Origin: Cohnella baijiui
GTDB taxonomy: Bacteria > Bacillota > Bacilli > Paenibacillales > Paenibacillaceae
NCBI RefSeq assembly: GCF_020731285.1
Contig: NZ_JAJFOW010000049.1
Coordinates: 1-45,235, forward strand
Length of the DNA: 45,235 bases
Direction: 5' to 3'
How positions within the stretch are numbered: position 1 is the first letter of the stretch; each line of letters opens with the position of its first letter. The notes under the pieces are model-generated. The model was not told the DNA's origin. It saw nothing but the letters and a program-made list of their open reading frames with translations, and searched no databases. Positions 1 through 7,569 of this stretch are shown here, piece after piece. The translations under genes were made by a program, and so were the position numbers.

Positions 1-74
1 TTGATGAAGCGGACGCGTCCCCACTACCCGCAACCCATGCTCGAACTATCCCCGTCGAATCCATAAACGCCCCC
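1..74 (-). ncRNA. ssrA: tmRNA (ssrA), 5' part only
   Basis: The minus strand from 74 down to 1 reads GGGGGCGUUUAUGGAUUCGA followed by CGGGGAUAGUUCGAGC, the typical 5' end of one-piece bacterial tmRNA (acceptor-stem half plus the GGAUUCGACGGG segment of the tRNA-like domain). The tag reading frame, the pseudoknots and the CCA end lie outside the window. tmRNA works with SmpB to rescue stalled ribosomes, and ssrA directly after smpB is the usual Firmicutes order. The 5' end is placed at the first G of the acceptor stem; the mature end would be made by RNase P. Confidence 0.88.
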
Positions 75-174
75 AAAATGGGAAGCCGGCATCGCCGCCT
101 CTTGAGGCGATTGGATGCGGATCCTAGGCACCGCCGGCTAAGGCAGTGAGTTCGTGCATCGGTCGTGCTACTTT

Positions 175-182
175 AGTATACC
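175..182 (-). promoter_or_regulatory. probable extended -10 promoter of ssrA
   Basis: On the minus strand TATACT (175-180) is preceded by TGG, giving the extended -10 pattern TGnTATACT. No good -35 box is seen 17-18 bases upstream. Transcription would begin near 168, about 95 bases before the tmRNA 5' end, so the leader would have to be removed. The leader contains the perfect palindrome CGCCTCTTGAGGCG (98-111). Confidence 0.45.
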
Positions 183-254
183 ATAAGCGTACGCGGATTA
201 CCGCTCTGCATTGCTGGGAAGCTTGGCGATCGCTGCCTTTAGGCCCAATCGGGC

Positions 255-740
255 TTATCGGGACACCTTCTGCTTCTCGCGCAATGCCCGCTGGATGTCG
301 CGCTGGGCATCCTTTTTAGCGGCGGATTCGCGTTTGTCGTAGTTCTTTTTCCCTCTGCCCAATCCGATCAGGCACTTGGCGTATCCGTTGCGCGTGTACA
401 CCTTTAGCGGCACGATCGTGTAACCTTCTTGCTTGGACAAACCGAGCAGCTTCAGAATTTGCGACTTGTGCATGAGAAGTTTACGGGCGCGCGTCGGGTC
501 CGACGGATTGTGGCGGTTGCCCTGCTCGAACGGACTGATGTGCATGTTGTGCAGGAACAGCTCGCCGTTGCGGATCGTTGCGAACGCGTCACTCAGGTTG
601 GCGCGGCCGCCGCGCAGCGACTTGATCTCCGTGCCCGTCAGCACCATTCCCGCCTCGAACGTATCCTCGATGAAGTAGTCGTGCGAAGCTTTCTTGTTCT
701 GCGCGAGCGGTTTGTGGAACTGGTCTTTGTTCTTCGGCAC
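255..740 (-). CDS. smpB: SsrA-binding protein SmpB
   Basis: A 161-residue protein of normal SmpB length. SmpB is a small OB-fold protein that binds the tRNA-like domain of tmRNA and delivers it to stalled ribosomes for trans-translation. Visible family features are NKKASHDYFI (15-24), GTEIKSLRGGRANL (36-49) and a lysine/arginine-rich C-terminal tail (KKNYDKRESAAKKDAQRD) that enters the empty mRNA channel. The start is GTG, chosen because GGAGG lies 9 bases upstream. The gene has its own promoter and is followed by ssrA. In relatives smpB directly follows rnr; here pyrB lies between them. Confidence 0.97.
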   Translation of the reverse strand: MPKNKDQFHKPLAQNKKASHDYFIEDTFEAGMVLTGTEIKSLRGGRANLSDAFATIRNGELFLHNMHISPFEQGNRHNPSDPTRARKLLMHKSQILKLLGLSKQEGYTIVPLKVYTRNGYAKCLIGLGRGKKNYDKRESAAKKDAQRDIQRALREKQKVSR

Positions 741-774
741 CCTACTTCACCTCCGTTACGATAGCCAGACATTC

Positions 775-804
775 ATTATATCATGCCGCTTGAACGGCAT
801 ACAA
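775..804 (-). promoter_or_regulatory. sigma-A-type promoter of smpB
   Basis: Minus strand TTGTAT (799-804), an 18-base spacer, then TATAAT (775-780). The spacer contains the short inverted repeat ATGCCG/CGGCAT. The distance to the GTG start (740) is about 30 bases. Confidence 0.65.
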
Positions 805-1184
805 CTGAGCATCGCAACACTTTTCATCGATGACACGGAAGCACGTACTTCAGCATCATGCAGATCCAACTTCAAAAGGCAGCGCGATGCGGAACTACTT
901 CATGAAGACCAGCTTCAGTGTCCATTTAGTTGCATTTATACATCTAATTCAGGCTTTTTCCCGGCGAAATAGACGATTAGTTGTAAAAGTACATCTAATT
1001 GATGCTCATATGTGCAAATCCGGTTTTTCGAGCCAAAATAGATGTACGATTGCAACTAAATCGCACAAACCCGCCAAAGCACTTAAATTAGATGTACATC
1101 TGCATTTAATTACCGCTCCCACGCCACAGTCGACGTCGAGCGAAAACCAGCGTCCAATCCGGTAGGCAGGTTAGGCACCGATGA
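805..1184. other. intergenic region between pyrB and smpB, non-coding
   Basis: No convincing gene on either strand. The short open frames have no good ribosome binding site and cross repeats. The region holds the four-unit palindromic repeat cluster (925-1111) and little else that can be recognised. Confidence 0.6.
925..1111. repeat. cluster of four palindromic TTAGTTGCA/TACATCTAA repeats
   Basis: Four units of about 26 bases at 925-949, 976-1000, 1036-1061 and 1085-1111. The first two read roughly TTAGTTGCA..TACATCTAATT; the last two are the reverse complement (AGATGTAC..GCAACTAA). Each unit is an imperfect palindrome, and the set is arranged as two direct plus two inverted copies, so long hairpins are possible. 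The same design recurs at 22990-23177. Confidence 0.8.
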
Positions 1185-1216
1185 GACAAGTTTGTACAAG
1201 TTTGCACAAGCTTGTC
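1185..1216. repeat. imperfect 32-base palindrome after pyrB
   Basis: GACAAG (1185-1190) and CTTGTC (1211-1216) bound a segment made of repeated ACAAGTTTG-like words that is nearly its own reverse complement. It begins about 30 bases beyond the pyrB stop. It could fold at the pyrB mRNA 3' end, but no U-run follows, so it is not called a terminator. Confidence 0.4.
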
Positions 1217-1246
1217 CAACAAGCCCTAGCCTTCCCTAACCTACTC

Positions 1247-2176
1247 TCACTTGCCCCCGAGCGCCTTGTCGATGAGCGCCATCCGGATGTACAGGCCGTT
1301 CTGCGCCTGGCGGAAGTAGGCGGCACGCGGGTCGCTGTCGACGGCTTCGGCGATCTCGCCGGCGCGCGGCAGCGGGTGCAGGACGATGGCGTCCTTGCGC
1401 ATACGGCCCATCAGATCGACGTCCACGATGTACTGGCCCGCGGCTTTGTCGTACTCCTCCGGCGATGGGAACCGCTCCTTCTGGATTCGCGTCTGATACA
1501 GCACGTCGATGGAGCCTGCTACCGCGTTCAGGTCGTTCGCCTCCTCGTAGCGGACGCCCTTTTCTTCCATATAACGCTTGACGTTGGCCGGGATCCGTAC
1601 GTTCTCCGGGGAGATGTAGTAGATCATGACGTCCTTGAAATTCGCCAGCATATAGCTCAGCGAGTGCACCGTACGCCCGTAGGCGAGGTCGCCGACCATG
1701 GCGATCTTGAGCCCGTCGATTCGTCCGAACTCCTTTTGGATCGTGTACGCATCGAGCAGCGCCTGCGTCGGATGCTCGCCCGCTCCGTCGCCCGCGTTGA
1801 TGACCGGTACGCCGGATACGGCCGCCGCTCGTTTGGCGGCGCCAATCTCGGTATGACGCATGACGATAATGTCGCTGTAGCCCGTGATGATGCGGATCGT
1901 GTCCTCGAGCGTTTCCCCTTTGATCGCGGAGGAAAACTGCGCCGCGTTCTCGGTCCCGATGACCGTGCCTCCGAGGCGCGAGATCGCCGATTCGAACGAC
2001 AGCCGCGTCCGCGTGCTGGCCTCGAAGAACAACGTCGTCATGATCCGTCCCGCGTACCGCCGGTCGCCGCCCGCCTTTACGATGTCCTCCATCGTCTTGG
2101 ACGACGCGAACAGCTCCTCCAGCTCCGCCCGCGAGAACTGCTTGGCTCCGAGCACGTGATACAATTGGTCTGCCAT
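1247..2176 (-). CDS. pyrB: aspartate carbamoyltransferase catalytic subunit, enteric-type
   Basis: A 309-residue enzyme catalysing carbamoyl phosphate plus aspartate to carbamoyl-aspartate, the first committed step of pyrimidine synthesis, in the cytoplasm. Seen: STRTR carbamoyl-phosphate loop (54-58), the mobile-loop region with K86, HPTQ (135-138), GDLAYGRTVHSL (162-173) and HPLPR (267-271). The last motifs and the C-terminus AYFRQAQNGLYIRMAL resemble the E. coli catalytic chain rather than B. subtilis PyrB. Start ATG at 2176 is chosen because GGGAGG lies 9 bases upstream. The gene stands alone between rnr and smpB, with its own promoter and no pyrI or other pyr gene beside it. It may be a second, acquired copy. 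Confidence 0.93.
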   Translation of the reverse strand: MADQLYHVLGAKQFSRAELEELFASSKTMEDIVKAGGDRRYAGRIMTTLFFEASTRTRLSFESAISRLGGTVIGTENAAQFSSAIKGETLEDTIRIITGYSDIIVMRHTEIGAAKRAAAVSGVPVINAGDGAGEHPTQALLDAYTIQKEFGRIDGLKIAMVGDLAYGRTVHSLSYMLANFKDVMIYYISPENVRIPANVKRYMEEKGVRYEEANDLNAVAGSIDVLYQTRIQKERFPSPEEYDKAAGQYIVDVDLMGRMRKDAIVLHPLPRAGEIAEAVDSDPRAAYFRQAQNGLYIRMALIDKALGGK

Positions 2177-2231
2177 TCGTCCATTCCTCCCGTTAACGCG
2201 CCCATGGCGCGTCCCATTCACACCATGTATT

Positions 2232-2260
2232 ATCCTACCCGGTTAGGAACGGATTGTCTA
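2232..2260 (-). promoter_or_regulatory. putative promoter of pyrB
   Basis: Minus strand TAGACA (2255-2260), 17-base spacer, TAGGAT (2232-2237). The match is moderate. No clear PyrR-type attenuator precedes the short leader. Confidence 0.45.
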
Positions 2261-2359
2261 ATGGCATTTCGTCGAAAATCCGGTCGAGAAACGGCGGTTA
2301 ACGGCGTCAATCTTAAACGGAGTAAACATCGCATCGTATCACTGCGTCCCCCTTCCTCG

Positions 2360-2396
2360 AAAAAGGGAGCCCCCGGCAACCGCCGGTAAGCTCCCT
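2360..2396 (-). terminator. intrinsic terminator of rnr
   Basis: Minus strand AGGGAGC, an inner CCGGCGG/CCGGGG stem, then GGCTCCCTTTTTC, just after the rnr stop at 2404. Confidence 0.85.
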
Positions 2397-2403
2397 CTGA
2401 TCG

Positions 2404-5400
2404 CTATTGCTGTTCCTTCGGCGCCTTGGGCTTGCTGCGCCGGCGGCGCGGCTTTCCGCCGTTGCCGCCGGTACCGTTCTCGGCCGAAGCCGAGGTCGCC
2501 GCCGTCTGCTGATCCACTACGGCAACGGCCGTGGCCGACGCGGTCTGCTGCCGATTCTTGCCCGCGCGGCCTTTGCCGCCGCCCTCACGCCCCGGCTTGT
2601 TCGCCTTGGCAGTAGCGGCAGCGGCTCCAGCCGCCTTGCCGCCGGCACCCGGCTTGCCCGCGCCGGGCTTGCCGCGGCCGTTCGGGCCACCGGGTCTGCC
2701 GCCCTTGCGGCCGCCCGCCGTGCGGTTCATGCTGCGCTCGCGGCGCAGCTGGCTCTTCTCGCCGTAGAAGCGCTCCTCCTCATCGTCGTCCTGGTATCGA
2801 CGCGTCGTGAAGGGGAGACCCCACATGTCGAGCTTCGGCTTCTTGCCTTTCGGAACCGGCGCCGGGATATAGTCCGCCGAGTCGCGGTTCACGCCGTCCG
2901 CTTCCTGCGCGCGCGCATCGACGCGCGGCGCGAACCCGGCGTCACCGCCGCTCGACGCCTCCTCGCTGTACGCCTCGCCTTGCCCGCGCCGCATCGGCCG
3001 CGCCAGCACGACCGCGTTCGCGAACTCGCCCAACTCGTCGCGACCCGCGCCGCCGCGCTCAGCGGCCTCCTGCCGCTTGGCCTGGCGCTCGGCCTTGCCC
3101 GGCCGCTGCTTGCGCCCGCCGCTGCGGCCCTGCGAGGCTCCGCCGGCTGCGCTCGCCGGCACCGCTTCGCGTCCGCCCGCGGCAACTTGGCCGCCGTCGC
3201 GCCCGCCGCGTCCCGCCGGCTCGGCGCCGCCGAATGCCGCCGCCGGGGCATCCTGCCTGCCGCCGCGGCGCTTCTTGCCCTTGCCGCGCCCGAAACCGGG
3301 CGCGCCGGCGCCGACTTTGGCGCCGATAAAGTTCACGCGGCCCGCGCCGCGCGGCTTCATGTCGACCATTTCGAAGTCGATGTTATAATCGTCCATGTTC
3401 ACCCGACCTACCCGAATGCGCACCTCGTCTCCGATCCGGTAGATCTTCGACGTGCGCTCCCCGATGAGCGCCATGTGCAGTTCGTGAAAATGATAATAAT
3501 CGTCCGTCAGATCGCTCAGACGGATCAAGCCTTCGACCGTGTTCTCCAGCTCGACGAACATGCCGAACCCGGTCACGCCGCTGATGATGCCGTCGAATTC
3601 CTCCCCGATCTTGTCGAGCATGAATTCGGCCTTCTTCAGCTTGGCGGTGTCGCGTTCCGCGTCGACCGCGACGCGCTCGCGCTCCGACGACTGCTGGGCG
3701 ATGTCCGGCATCCGGACGGCCAGCTTCTCGAAGCGGTCTTCCGGCAGCGCCCCGCCGTTCTCCAGCACCTCCCGCATGACGCGGTGAATGATCAGATCGG
3801 GGTAACGGCGGATCGGCGACGTGAAGTGCGTATAGAATTCCGCGGCGAGCCCGAAGTGACCAAGGCTCTGCGCGTCGTACTTCGCCTGCTTCATCGACCG
3901 CAGCATCATCGTGCTGATGACGGTCTCTTCCTTCGTGTCCTTGATCTCCTCGAGCAGCGTCTGCAGCGCCCGCGGGTGGACGGAGTTACCCTTGCCGCGC
4001 ACGGCGTAGCCGAAGTTGGCCGCGAACTGCATGAAGGTCGTCAGCTTCTCGCCGTCCGGCTCCTCGTGGATCCGGTAGACGAACGGCACTTTCAGCCAGT
4101 GGAAATGCTCGGCCACCGTCTCGTTCGCCGCCAGCATGAACTCCTCGATGATCTGCTCGGCGATCGAGCGCTCGCGCTTGACGATGTCGACCGGCTTGCC
4201 TTCCTCGTCCACGATGACCTTGGACTCCTGAAAGTCGAAATCGATCGCGCCCCGGCGCATCCGCTGGCTGCGCAGCGCCATGGCGAGCTCCTGCATCGTC
4301 TTAAATGTGTCTACGAGCGGCGCGTAGCGCTCCAGCAGCTCCGGATCCTCGTCCACGAGGATCTTGCGCACGTTCGTATACGTCATCCGCTCCGTCGTCT
4401 TGATGACGCTCGTGAAGACGTCGTGGCGCACCCGGCGCATCGACTTCGGCTCGAACTCCATCTCGCACGACATCGTCAGGCGGTCCACCTTCGGATTCAG
4501 CGAGCAGATGCCGTTCGACAGCCGGTGCGGCAGCATCGGGATGACCCGGTCGACCAGGTAAACGCTGCAGCCGCGGTTGTATGCCTCCAGGTCGAGACGC
4601 GAATTTTCACGCACGTAATAGCTGACGTCGGCGATATGCACGCCGAGCAGATAGTTGCCGTTCGGCAGGCGCTCGACATTCACCGCGTCGTCCAGGTCTT
4701 TGGCGTCTTCGCCGTCGATCGTGACGATAACCTTGTCCCGCAGGTCGCGGCGGCCCTGGCGCACGATCTCCTCCTCGGTGATCGAGTCCGGTGCGGCGTC
4801 CGCTTCGTCCATGACTTCCTCGGGGAATTTTTCCGGGAGACCGTGCTTGCGGATGATGCTCAGGATGTCGACCCCCGGGTCGTCCTTGTGCCCGAGCACC
4901 TCGACAATCTCGCCCTCGGCCGCGGAGCGGCCTTCCGGGTAGTGGATAATATTCGCGACGACCTTCTGGCCGGTTACCGCGCCGAAGAAGCCCGTCGGCC
5001 GGACGAAGATGTCCTTGTTGATCCGCTTGTCGTCAGGAATGACGAAGCCGTAGCTCTCATGGTTTTCGAACACACCCACGACCTGGGTCACCGCGCGCCT
5101 GACGATGCGCACGACTTCGCCCTCCATGCGAGCGCCGTTTTCGCTCTTGGAGGTGATGCGGGCAAGGACGGTATCCCCGTTCATCGCGCCCTTCAGGTCG
5201 TTGGCATGGATATAAACGTCTGGGTGGTCCTGCTCGTCCGGCAGCAAAAACGCGAAGCCCTTCGCATGCGCTTGAAGCCGCCCACGCAGCAAGTTCATCC
5301 GTTCCGGCACGCCATAGCGGTCGGAACGAGTACGCATGACCTTGCCGTCCTGCTCCAGGTCGGTCAGCATTTTCAGGAAAACTTTGAAGTCCGCCGCATC

Positions 5401-5505
5401 TTCAATGCCGAAGTGTTTCTCCAGCTCCTGATACGTCATCGGCTTGTATGCACTTTCTAACATGAAGTCCAGCAATTCCTGCTCCGTACACAATGGCACC
5501 TGCAT
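2404..5505 (-). CDS. rnr: ribonuclease R with long basic C-terminal extension
   Basis: Processive 3'-5' exoribonuclease of the RNB family that degrades structured RNA and acts with tmRNA/SmpB on defective messages. Domain order: N-terminal winged helix (about 1-70), cold-shock domains (about 70-230), RNB core with D267-A-K-D-L-D-D273 and the FTSPIRRYPDL stretch, and an S1 domain ending near residue 716. About 310 further residues follow, rich in Gly, Arg, Lys and Ala, with one more ordered-looking island (KKPKLDMWGLPFTTRR). B. subtilis RNase R is under 800 residues; this one is 1033. The ATG at 5505 is chosen because the upstream frame would begin inside the secG terminator and upstream of a -10-like box; a GTG two codons later is also possible. 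Neighbours secG, smpB and ssrA are canonical. Confidence 0.95.
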   Translation of the reverse strand: MQVPLCTEQELLDFMLESAYKPMTYQELEKHFGIEDAADFKVFLKMLTDLEQDGKVMRTRSDRYGVPERMNLLRGRLQAHAKGFAFLLPDEQDHPDVYIHANDLKGAMNGDTVLARITSKSENGARMEGEVVRIVRRAVTQVVGVFENHESYGFVIPDDKRINKDIFVRPTGFFGAVTGQKVVANIIHYPEGRSAAEGEIVEVLGHKDDPGVDILSIIRKHGLPEKFPEEVMDEADAAPDSITEEEIVRQGRRDLRDKVIVTIDGEDAKDLDDAVNVERLPNGNYLLGVHIADVSYYVRENSRLDLEAYNRGCSVYLVDRVIPMLPHRLSNGICSLNPKVDRLTMSCEMEFEPKSMRRVRHDVFTSVIKTTERMTYTNVRKILVDEDPELLERYAPLVDTFKTMQELAMALRSQRMRRGAIDFDFQESKVIVDEEGKPVDIVKRERSIAEQIIEEFMLAANETVAEHFHWLKVPFVYRIHEEPDGEKLTTFMQFAANFGYAVRGKGNSVHPRALQTLLEEIKDTKEETVISTMMLRSMKQAKYDAQSLGHFGLAAEFYTHFTSPIRRYPDLIIHRVMREVLENGGALPEDRFEKLAVRMPDIAQQSSERERVAVDAERDTAKLKKAEFMLDKIGEEFDGIISGVTGFGMFVELENTVEGLIRLSDLTDDYYHFHELHMALIGERTSKIYRIGDEVRIRVGRVNMDDYNIDFEMVDMKPRGAGRVNFIGAKVGAGAPGFGRGKGKKRRGGRQDAPAAAFGGAEPAGRGGRDGGQVAAGGREAVPASAAGGASQGRSGGRKQRPGKAERQAKRQEAAERGGAGRDELGEFANAVVLARPMRRGQGEAYSEEASSGGDAGFAPRVDARAQEADGVNRDSADYIPAPVPKGKKPKLDMWGLPFTTRRYQDDDEEERFYGEKSQLRRERSMNRTAGGRKGGRPGGPNGRGKPGAGKPGAGGKAAGAAAATAKANKPGREGGGKGRAGKNRQQTASATAVAVVDQQTAATSASAENGTGGNGGKPRRRRSKPKAPKEQQ

Positions 5506-5521
5506 CACCTCGTCTTCCCTT

Positions 5522-5548
5522 AGTATACACGCTTTGGCCGCAGCCCAA
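5522..5548 (-). promoter_or_regulatory. possible rnr promoter -10 region
   Basis: Minus strand TATACT (5522-5527) lies just upstream of the rnr start. The only -35-like word, TTGGGC (5543-5548), is 15 bases away, which is short. Its position after the secG terminator supports separate initiation. Confidence 0.35.
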
Positions 5549-5575
5549 TCGGGATACGCGCCCGAGGGTATGCAC

Positions 5576-5606
5576 AAAAAAAGCGGGAAGCCTTCGCTCC
5601 CCGCTT
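5576..5606 (-). terminator. intrinsic terminator of secG
   Basis: Minus strand AAGCGGGGAGCGAAGGCTTC then CCGCTTTTTTTG. A strong GC stem with a run of seven U lies between secG and rnr. Confidence 0.9.
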
Positions 5607-5620
5607 CGTTGATCCGCTAA

Positions 5621-5857
5621 TTACGCCTTTACGACGTAGGCGACGATCAGAGACAGGATAATGAATCCAATCGCCAGCACGATCGTTGCACGCTGCAGCA
5701 ACAGATCCAGGCCGCGCGCCTTCTGCTTGCCGAACAGATGCTCTGCACCACCCGAGATGGCGCCCGACAGACCCGCGCTCTTCCCGCGTTGCAACAGGAC
5801 GACGCCGATCAAGCCCAGCGAGAAAATGACCAAAATAATTTTCAAAGCAATTTCCAC
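5621..5857 (-). CDS. secG: protein translocase subunit SecG
   Basis: A small inner-membrane subunit of the SecYEG preprotein channel. About 78 residues with two hydrophobic segments (about 3-22 and 52-74) joined by the conserved loop containing VLLQRGKSAGLSGAISGGAE. The GTG at 5857 is preferred over a GTG three codons upstream, because AGGAGG overlaps the upstream codon and sits 8 bases before this one. Well placed promoter and terminator make it monocistronic. In many relatives it follows eno directly; here about 17.8 kb separate them. Confidence 0.93.
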   Translation of the reverse strand: MEIALKIILVIFSLGLIGVVLLQRGKSAGLSGAISGGAEHLFGKQKARGLDLLLQRATIVLAIGFIILSLIVAYVVKA

Positions 5858-5922
5858 TGCTTCCACCTCCTGAGATGCCGGAACAACTGTCGCAGTCCGA
5901 TCAATACAAAAACAGTATTTTC

Positions 5923-5951
5923 ATTGTACCATAAGCCCCGCAACGTGACAA
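5923..5951 (-). promoter_or_regulatory. sigma-A-type promoter of secG
   Basis: Minus strand TTGTCA (5946-5951), a 17-base spacer and TACAAT (5923-5928), about 65 bases before the secG start. Confidence 0.75.
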
Positions 5952-6011
5952 CCGTCTTCGTACAAGCTGCCGTAGCGCGTCGGCGCGGAAGAAAAAGGGG
6001 CGCATCTTCTC

Positions 6012-6140
6012 TTAGTCGCCGTCCATCTGCTTGGCTTCGTCCATTGCCAGGTCTGCCTTCGCGGAGCTGACGTGGCCGCCTCCGGGGACCGAGTCCGCTT
6101 TGGCCAGCCCCTCCCGCACCCGGCGGCCGCCATTCGGCAT
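6012..6140 (-). CDS. small ORF, 42 residues, unknown
   Basis: An ATG frame encoding MPNGGRRVREGLAKADSV followed by PGGGHVSSAKADLAMDEAKQ and ending MDGD. It is hydrophilic, with no membrane segment or motif I recognise. AAGG lies 5 bases before the ATG. The alternating charged composition looks more like a real peptide than the other frames here, but there is no homology evidence and it lies in an otherwise empty region between secG and the small ORF at 6335. It could be a chance frame or a remnant of a longer gene. Confidence 0.3.
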   Translation of the reverse strand: MPNGGRRVREGLAKADSVPGGGHVSSAKADLAMDEAKQMDGD

Positions 6141-6334
6141 CCCAACCTTCGAGATGGAATCGAGGGGGTATTGTTTCCAGTGCCGAAGAGAGTAGGCGAG
6201 ATCACGGGGACTACGATCACCGAAGATTTAGTTCACCCCGGGGGAAGTGTGACAAATTCGTTCGTGCTCTGTGCGCGGCGGGTTCAGATTTAACCAGACG
6301 ATACTCCCACGAGCTACGTTTCCTGTTATCGCCA

Positions 6335-6475
6335 TTAAACGATCTCATCTCCTGCAGGCCCATCGTCGTAAATATCCTCATAAGGCTCGCTTTTCTCCGG
6401 TCTCGGCTTGGAAATCAGCGACAGCAATCCAAATCCGTGGATCTTGCCTACCGGAACGCTGCGGTAGTCGGACAA
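6335..6475 (-). CDS. small ORF, 46 residues, TTG start, unknown
   Basis: The frame reads (M)SDYRSVPVGKIHGFGLL, then SLISKPRPEKSEPYEDIYDD and GPAGDEIV. It has a balanced amino acid mix, a short central hydrophobic patch and an acidic C-terminal tail, unlike shadow frames. The only possible start is TTG because an in-frame TGA lies four codons upstream; AAAGGAGATG is 13 bases before it, a little far. I do not recognise a family. Confidence 0.4.
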   Translation of the reverse strand: MSDYRSVPVGKIHGFGLLSLISKPRPEKSEPYEDIYDDGPAGDEIV

Positions 6476-6546
6476 GTTAACCCATCATCTCCTTTTTATC
6501 AACAGGTCGTTACCTATGTTCGCGCCATTCTAGCCTGATCTCGCAG

Positions 6547-6588
6547 CAAAAAGAGCCGTAGAGGAGGTCTCCTCTCGGCTCTTTTTTG
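6547..6588. terminator. bidirectional intrinsic terminator
   Basis: AAAAAGAGCCG..AGAGGA / TCCTCT CGGCTCTTTTTT forms a long hairpin with A- and T-runs on both sides. It ends the sugar isomerase gene (stop at 6611) on the minus strand. Confidence 0.85.
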
Positions 6589-6610
6589 CATGGGACGAAG
6601 TCTGCCTGCC

Positions 6611-7381
6611 TTAGATCCAGCCGCGCTCCTTGAACCAAGCGTAGTTCAGCTTCGCGCTCTCGAGCGAGCTCACGTCGTAGCGTTCCTGCTCGATGATAAC
6701 ATACTCGACGCCGGCCTTCTCCGCCGCCGCCAGCGCGGAATCCCAGTCGACGGAGCCTTTGCCGATCTCCGTGTCGTTGCCGTCTTCCTTGAAGTCTTTG
6801 GCGTGCACGAGCGGCAGACGGCCTGCGTACTTGGCGATATAAGCAGCCGGGTCCTGGCCCGCCACCTTGACCCAGCCGAGGTCGAACTCGGCGAACAGCT
6901 TGCTCGCCGGCAAGCGCTCGAACAGGTGGTCGATGACGAGCTTGCCGTCATAGGCCGGCTTGAATTCGAAGGCGTGGTTGTGATAGCCGAACTGCAGGCC
7001 GGCAGCCGTGACGAGGTCCGAAGCCTGCTCCAGCGTAGCCGCGAACTTGGCGATGTCGTCCTCGGTCGGGTTGTCGGCGAGCGGATACCACGGCACGACA
7101 AAACGGCTGATGCCGAGCTCCAGAGCGTAATCGATCTGCTGCTTCAGGTTGTCGACGAGCTTGTCCGGCTCGTTCACGGTGAGGCCGACATGCGCGGAGT
7201 TGGCGTTCAGGCCGGCGGCCGCCAGCGCCTGCTTCAGGTCCTTCGCCGATACGCCGTAGTAGCCGGCCAGCTCGACGTTTTTGTATCCGATCTCGGCAAT
7301 CTCGCGAATCGTTCCGAGGAAGTCCTTTTCGCTGCGGTCACGTACGGAGTACAGCTGAATCGCTACTTGCGGCTTGCTCAT
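6611..7381 (-). CDS. sugar phosphate isomerase/epimerase-like TIM-barrel protein
   Basis: A 256-residue protein of the AP-endonuclease-2/xylose isomerase-like superfamily (IolE, IolI and related sugar epimerases). Seen: N-terminal strand VAIQLYSVRD, NVELAGYYG, NSAHVG, FGYHNHAFEF, FAEFDLGWV, VHAKDF and the late glutamate in VIIEQERYD, spaced as the metal-binding His/Glu/Asp residues of this fold. It is cytoplasmic. Start ATG is supported by GGAGG 7 bases upstream. It has its own promoter, a cre-like site and a terminator, so it is a separate unit downstream of the mannoside operon. It may process a released sugar; the substrate cannot be told from sequence. Confidence 0.85.
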   Translation of the reverse strand: MSKPQVAIQLYSVRDRSEKDFLGTIREIAEIGYKNVELAGYYGVSAKDLKQALAAAGLNANSAHVGLTVNEPDKLVDNLKQQIDYALELGISRFVVPWYPLADNPTEDDIAKFAATLEQASDLVTAAGLQFGYHNHAFEFKPAYDGKLVIDHLFERLPASKLFAEFDLGWVKVAGQDPAAYIAKYAGRLPLVHAKDFKEDGNDTEIGKGSVDWDSALAAAEKAGVEYVIIEQERYDVSSLESAKLNYAWFKERGWI

Positions 7382-7413
7382 GGGATAACCTCCAAGGTCG
7401 GATTTGCACGCGC

Positions 7414-7427
7414 TGCAAGCGCATGCA
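7414..7427. promoter_or_regulatory. cre-like CcpA site
   Basis: TGCAAGCGCATGCA differs at one position from the catabolite-responsive element pattern TGNAARCGNWWWCA. It lies just downstream of the -10 box of the isomerase gene, where CcpA would block transcription. Confidence 0.45.
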
Positions 7428-7437
7428 TTCTCCCCTC

Positions 7438-7443
7438 ATTATA
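7438..7443 (-). promoter_or_regulatory. -10 box of the sugar isomerase gene
   Basis: A perfect TATAAT on the minus strand, about 57 bases before the start codon. The -35 region (TCGCAA, 18 bases upstream) is weak. Confidence 0.5.
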
Positions 7444-7569
7444 GGCTTTAGCCACCCGCGGTTGCGAGTACGGTTTTGGCTCAGTTCTTATGGCATTTGG
7501 ACGTGTGGCCTGATGCCGCCCAAGAGAGCAGCGCACCCGGCTCTTATTCGCATAGAGAGCGTTTCATTC

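Noticed and set aside
2407..5460. 1017-codon open frame on the plus strand opposite rnr
   Set aside because: Shadow of a GC-rich gene; the minus strand encodes a full RNase R with all motifs.
5506..5577. Extended rnr N-terminus starting at 5577
   Set aside because: It would begin within the secG terminator and upstream of the likely promoter.
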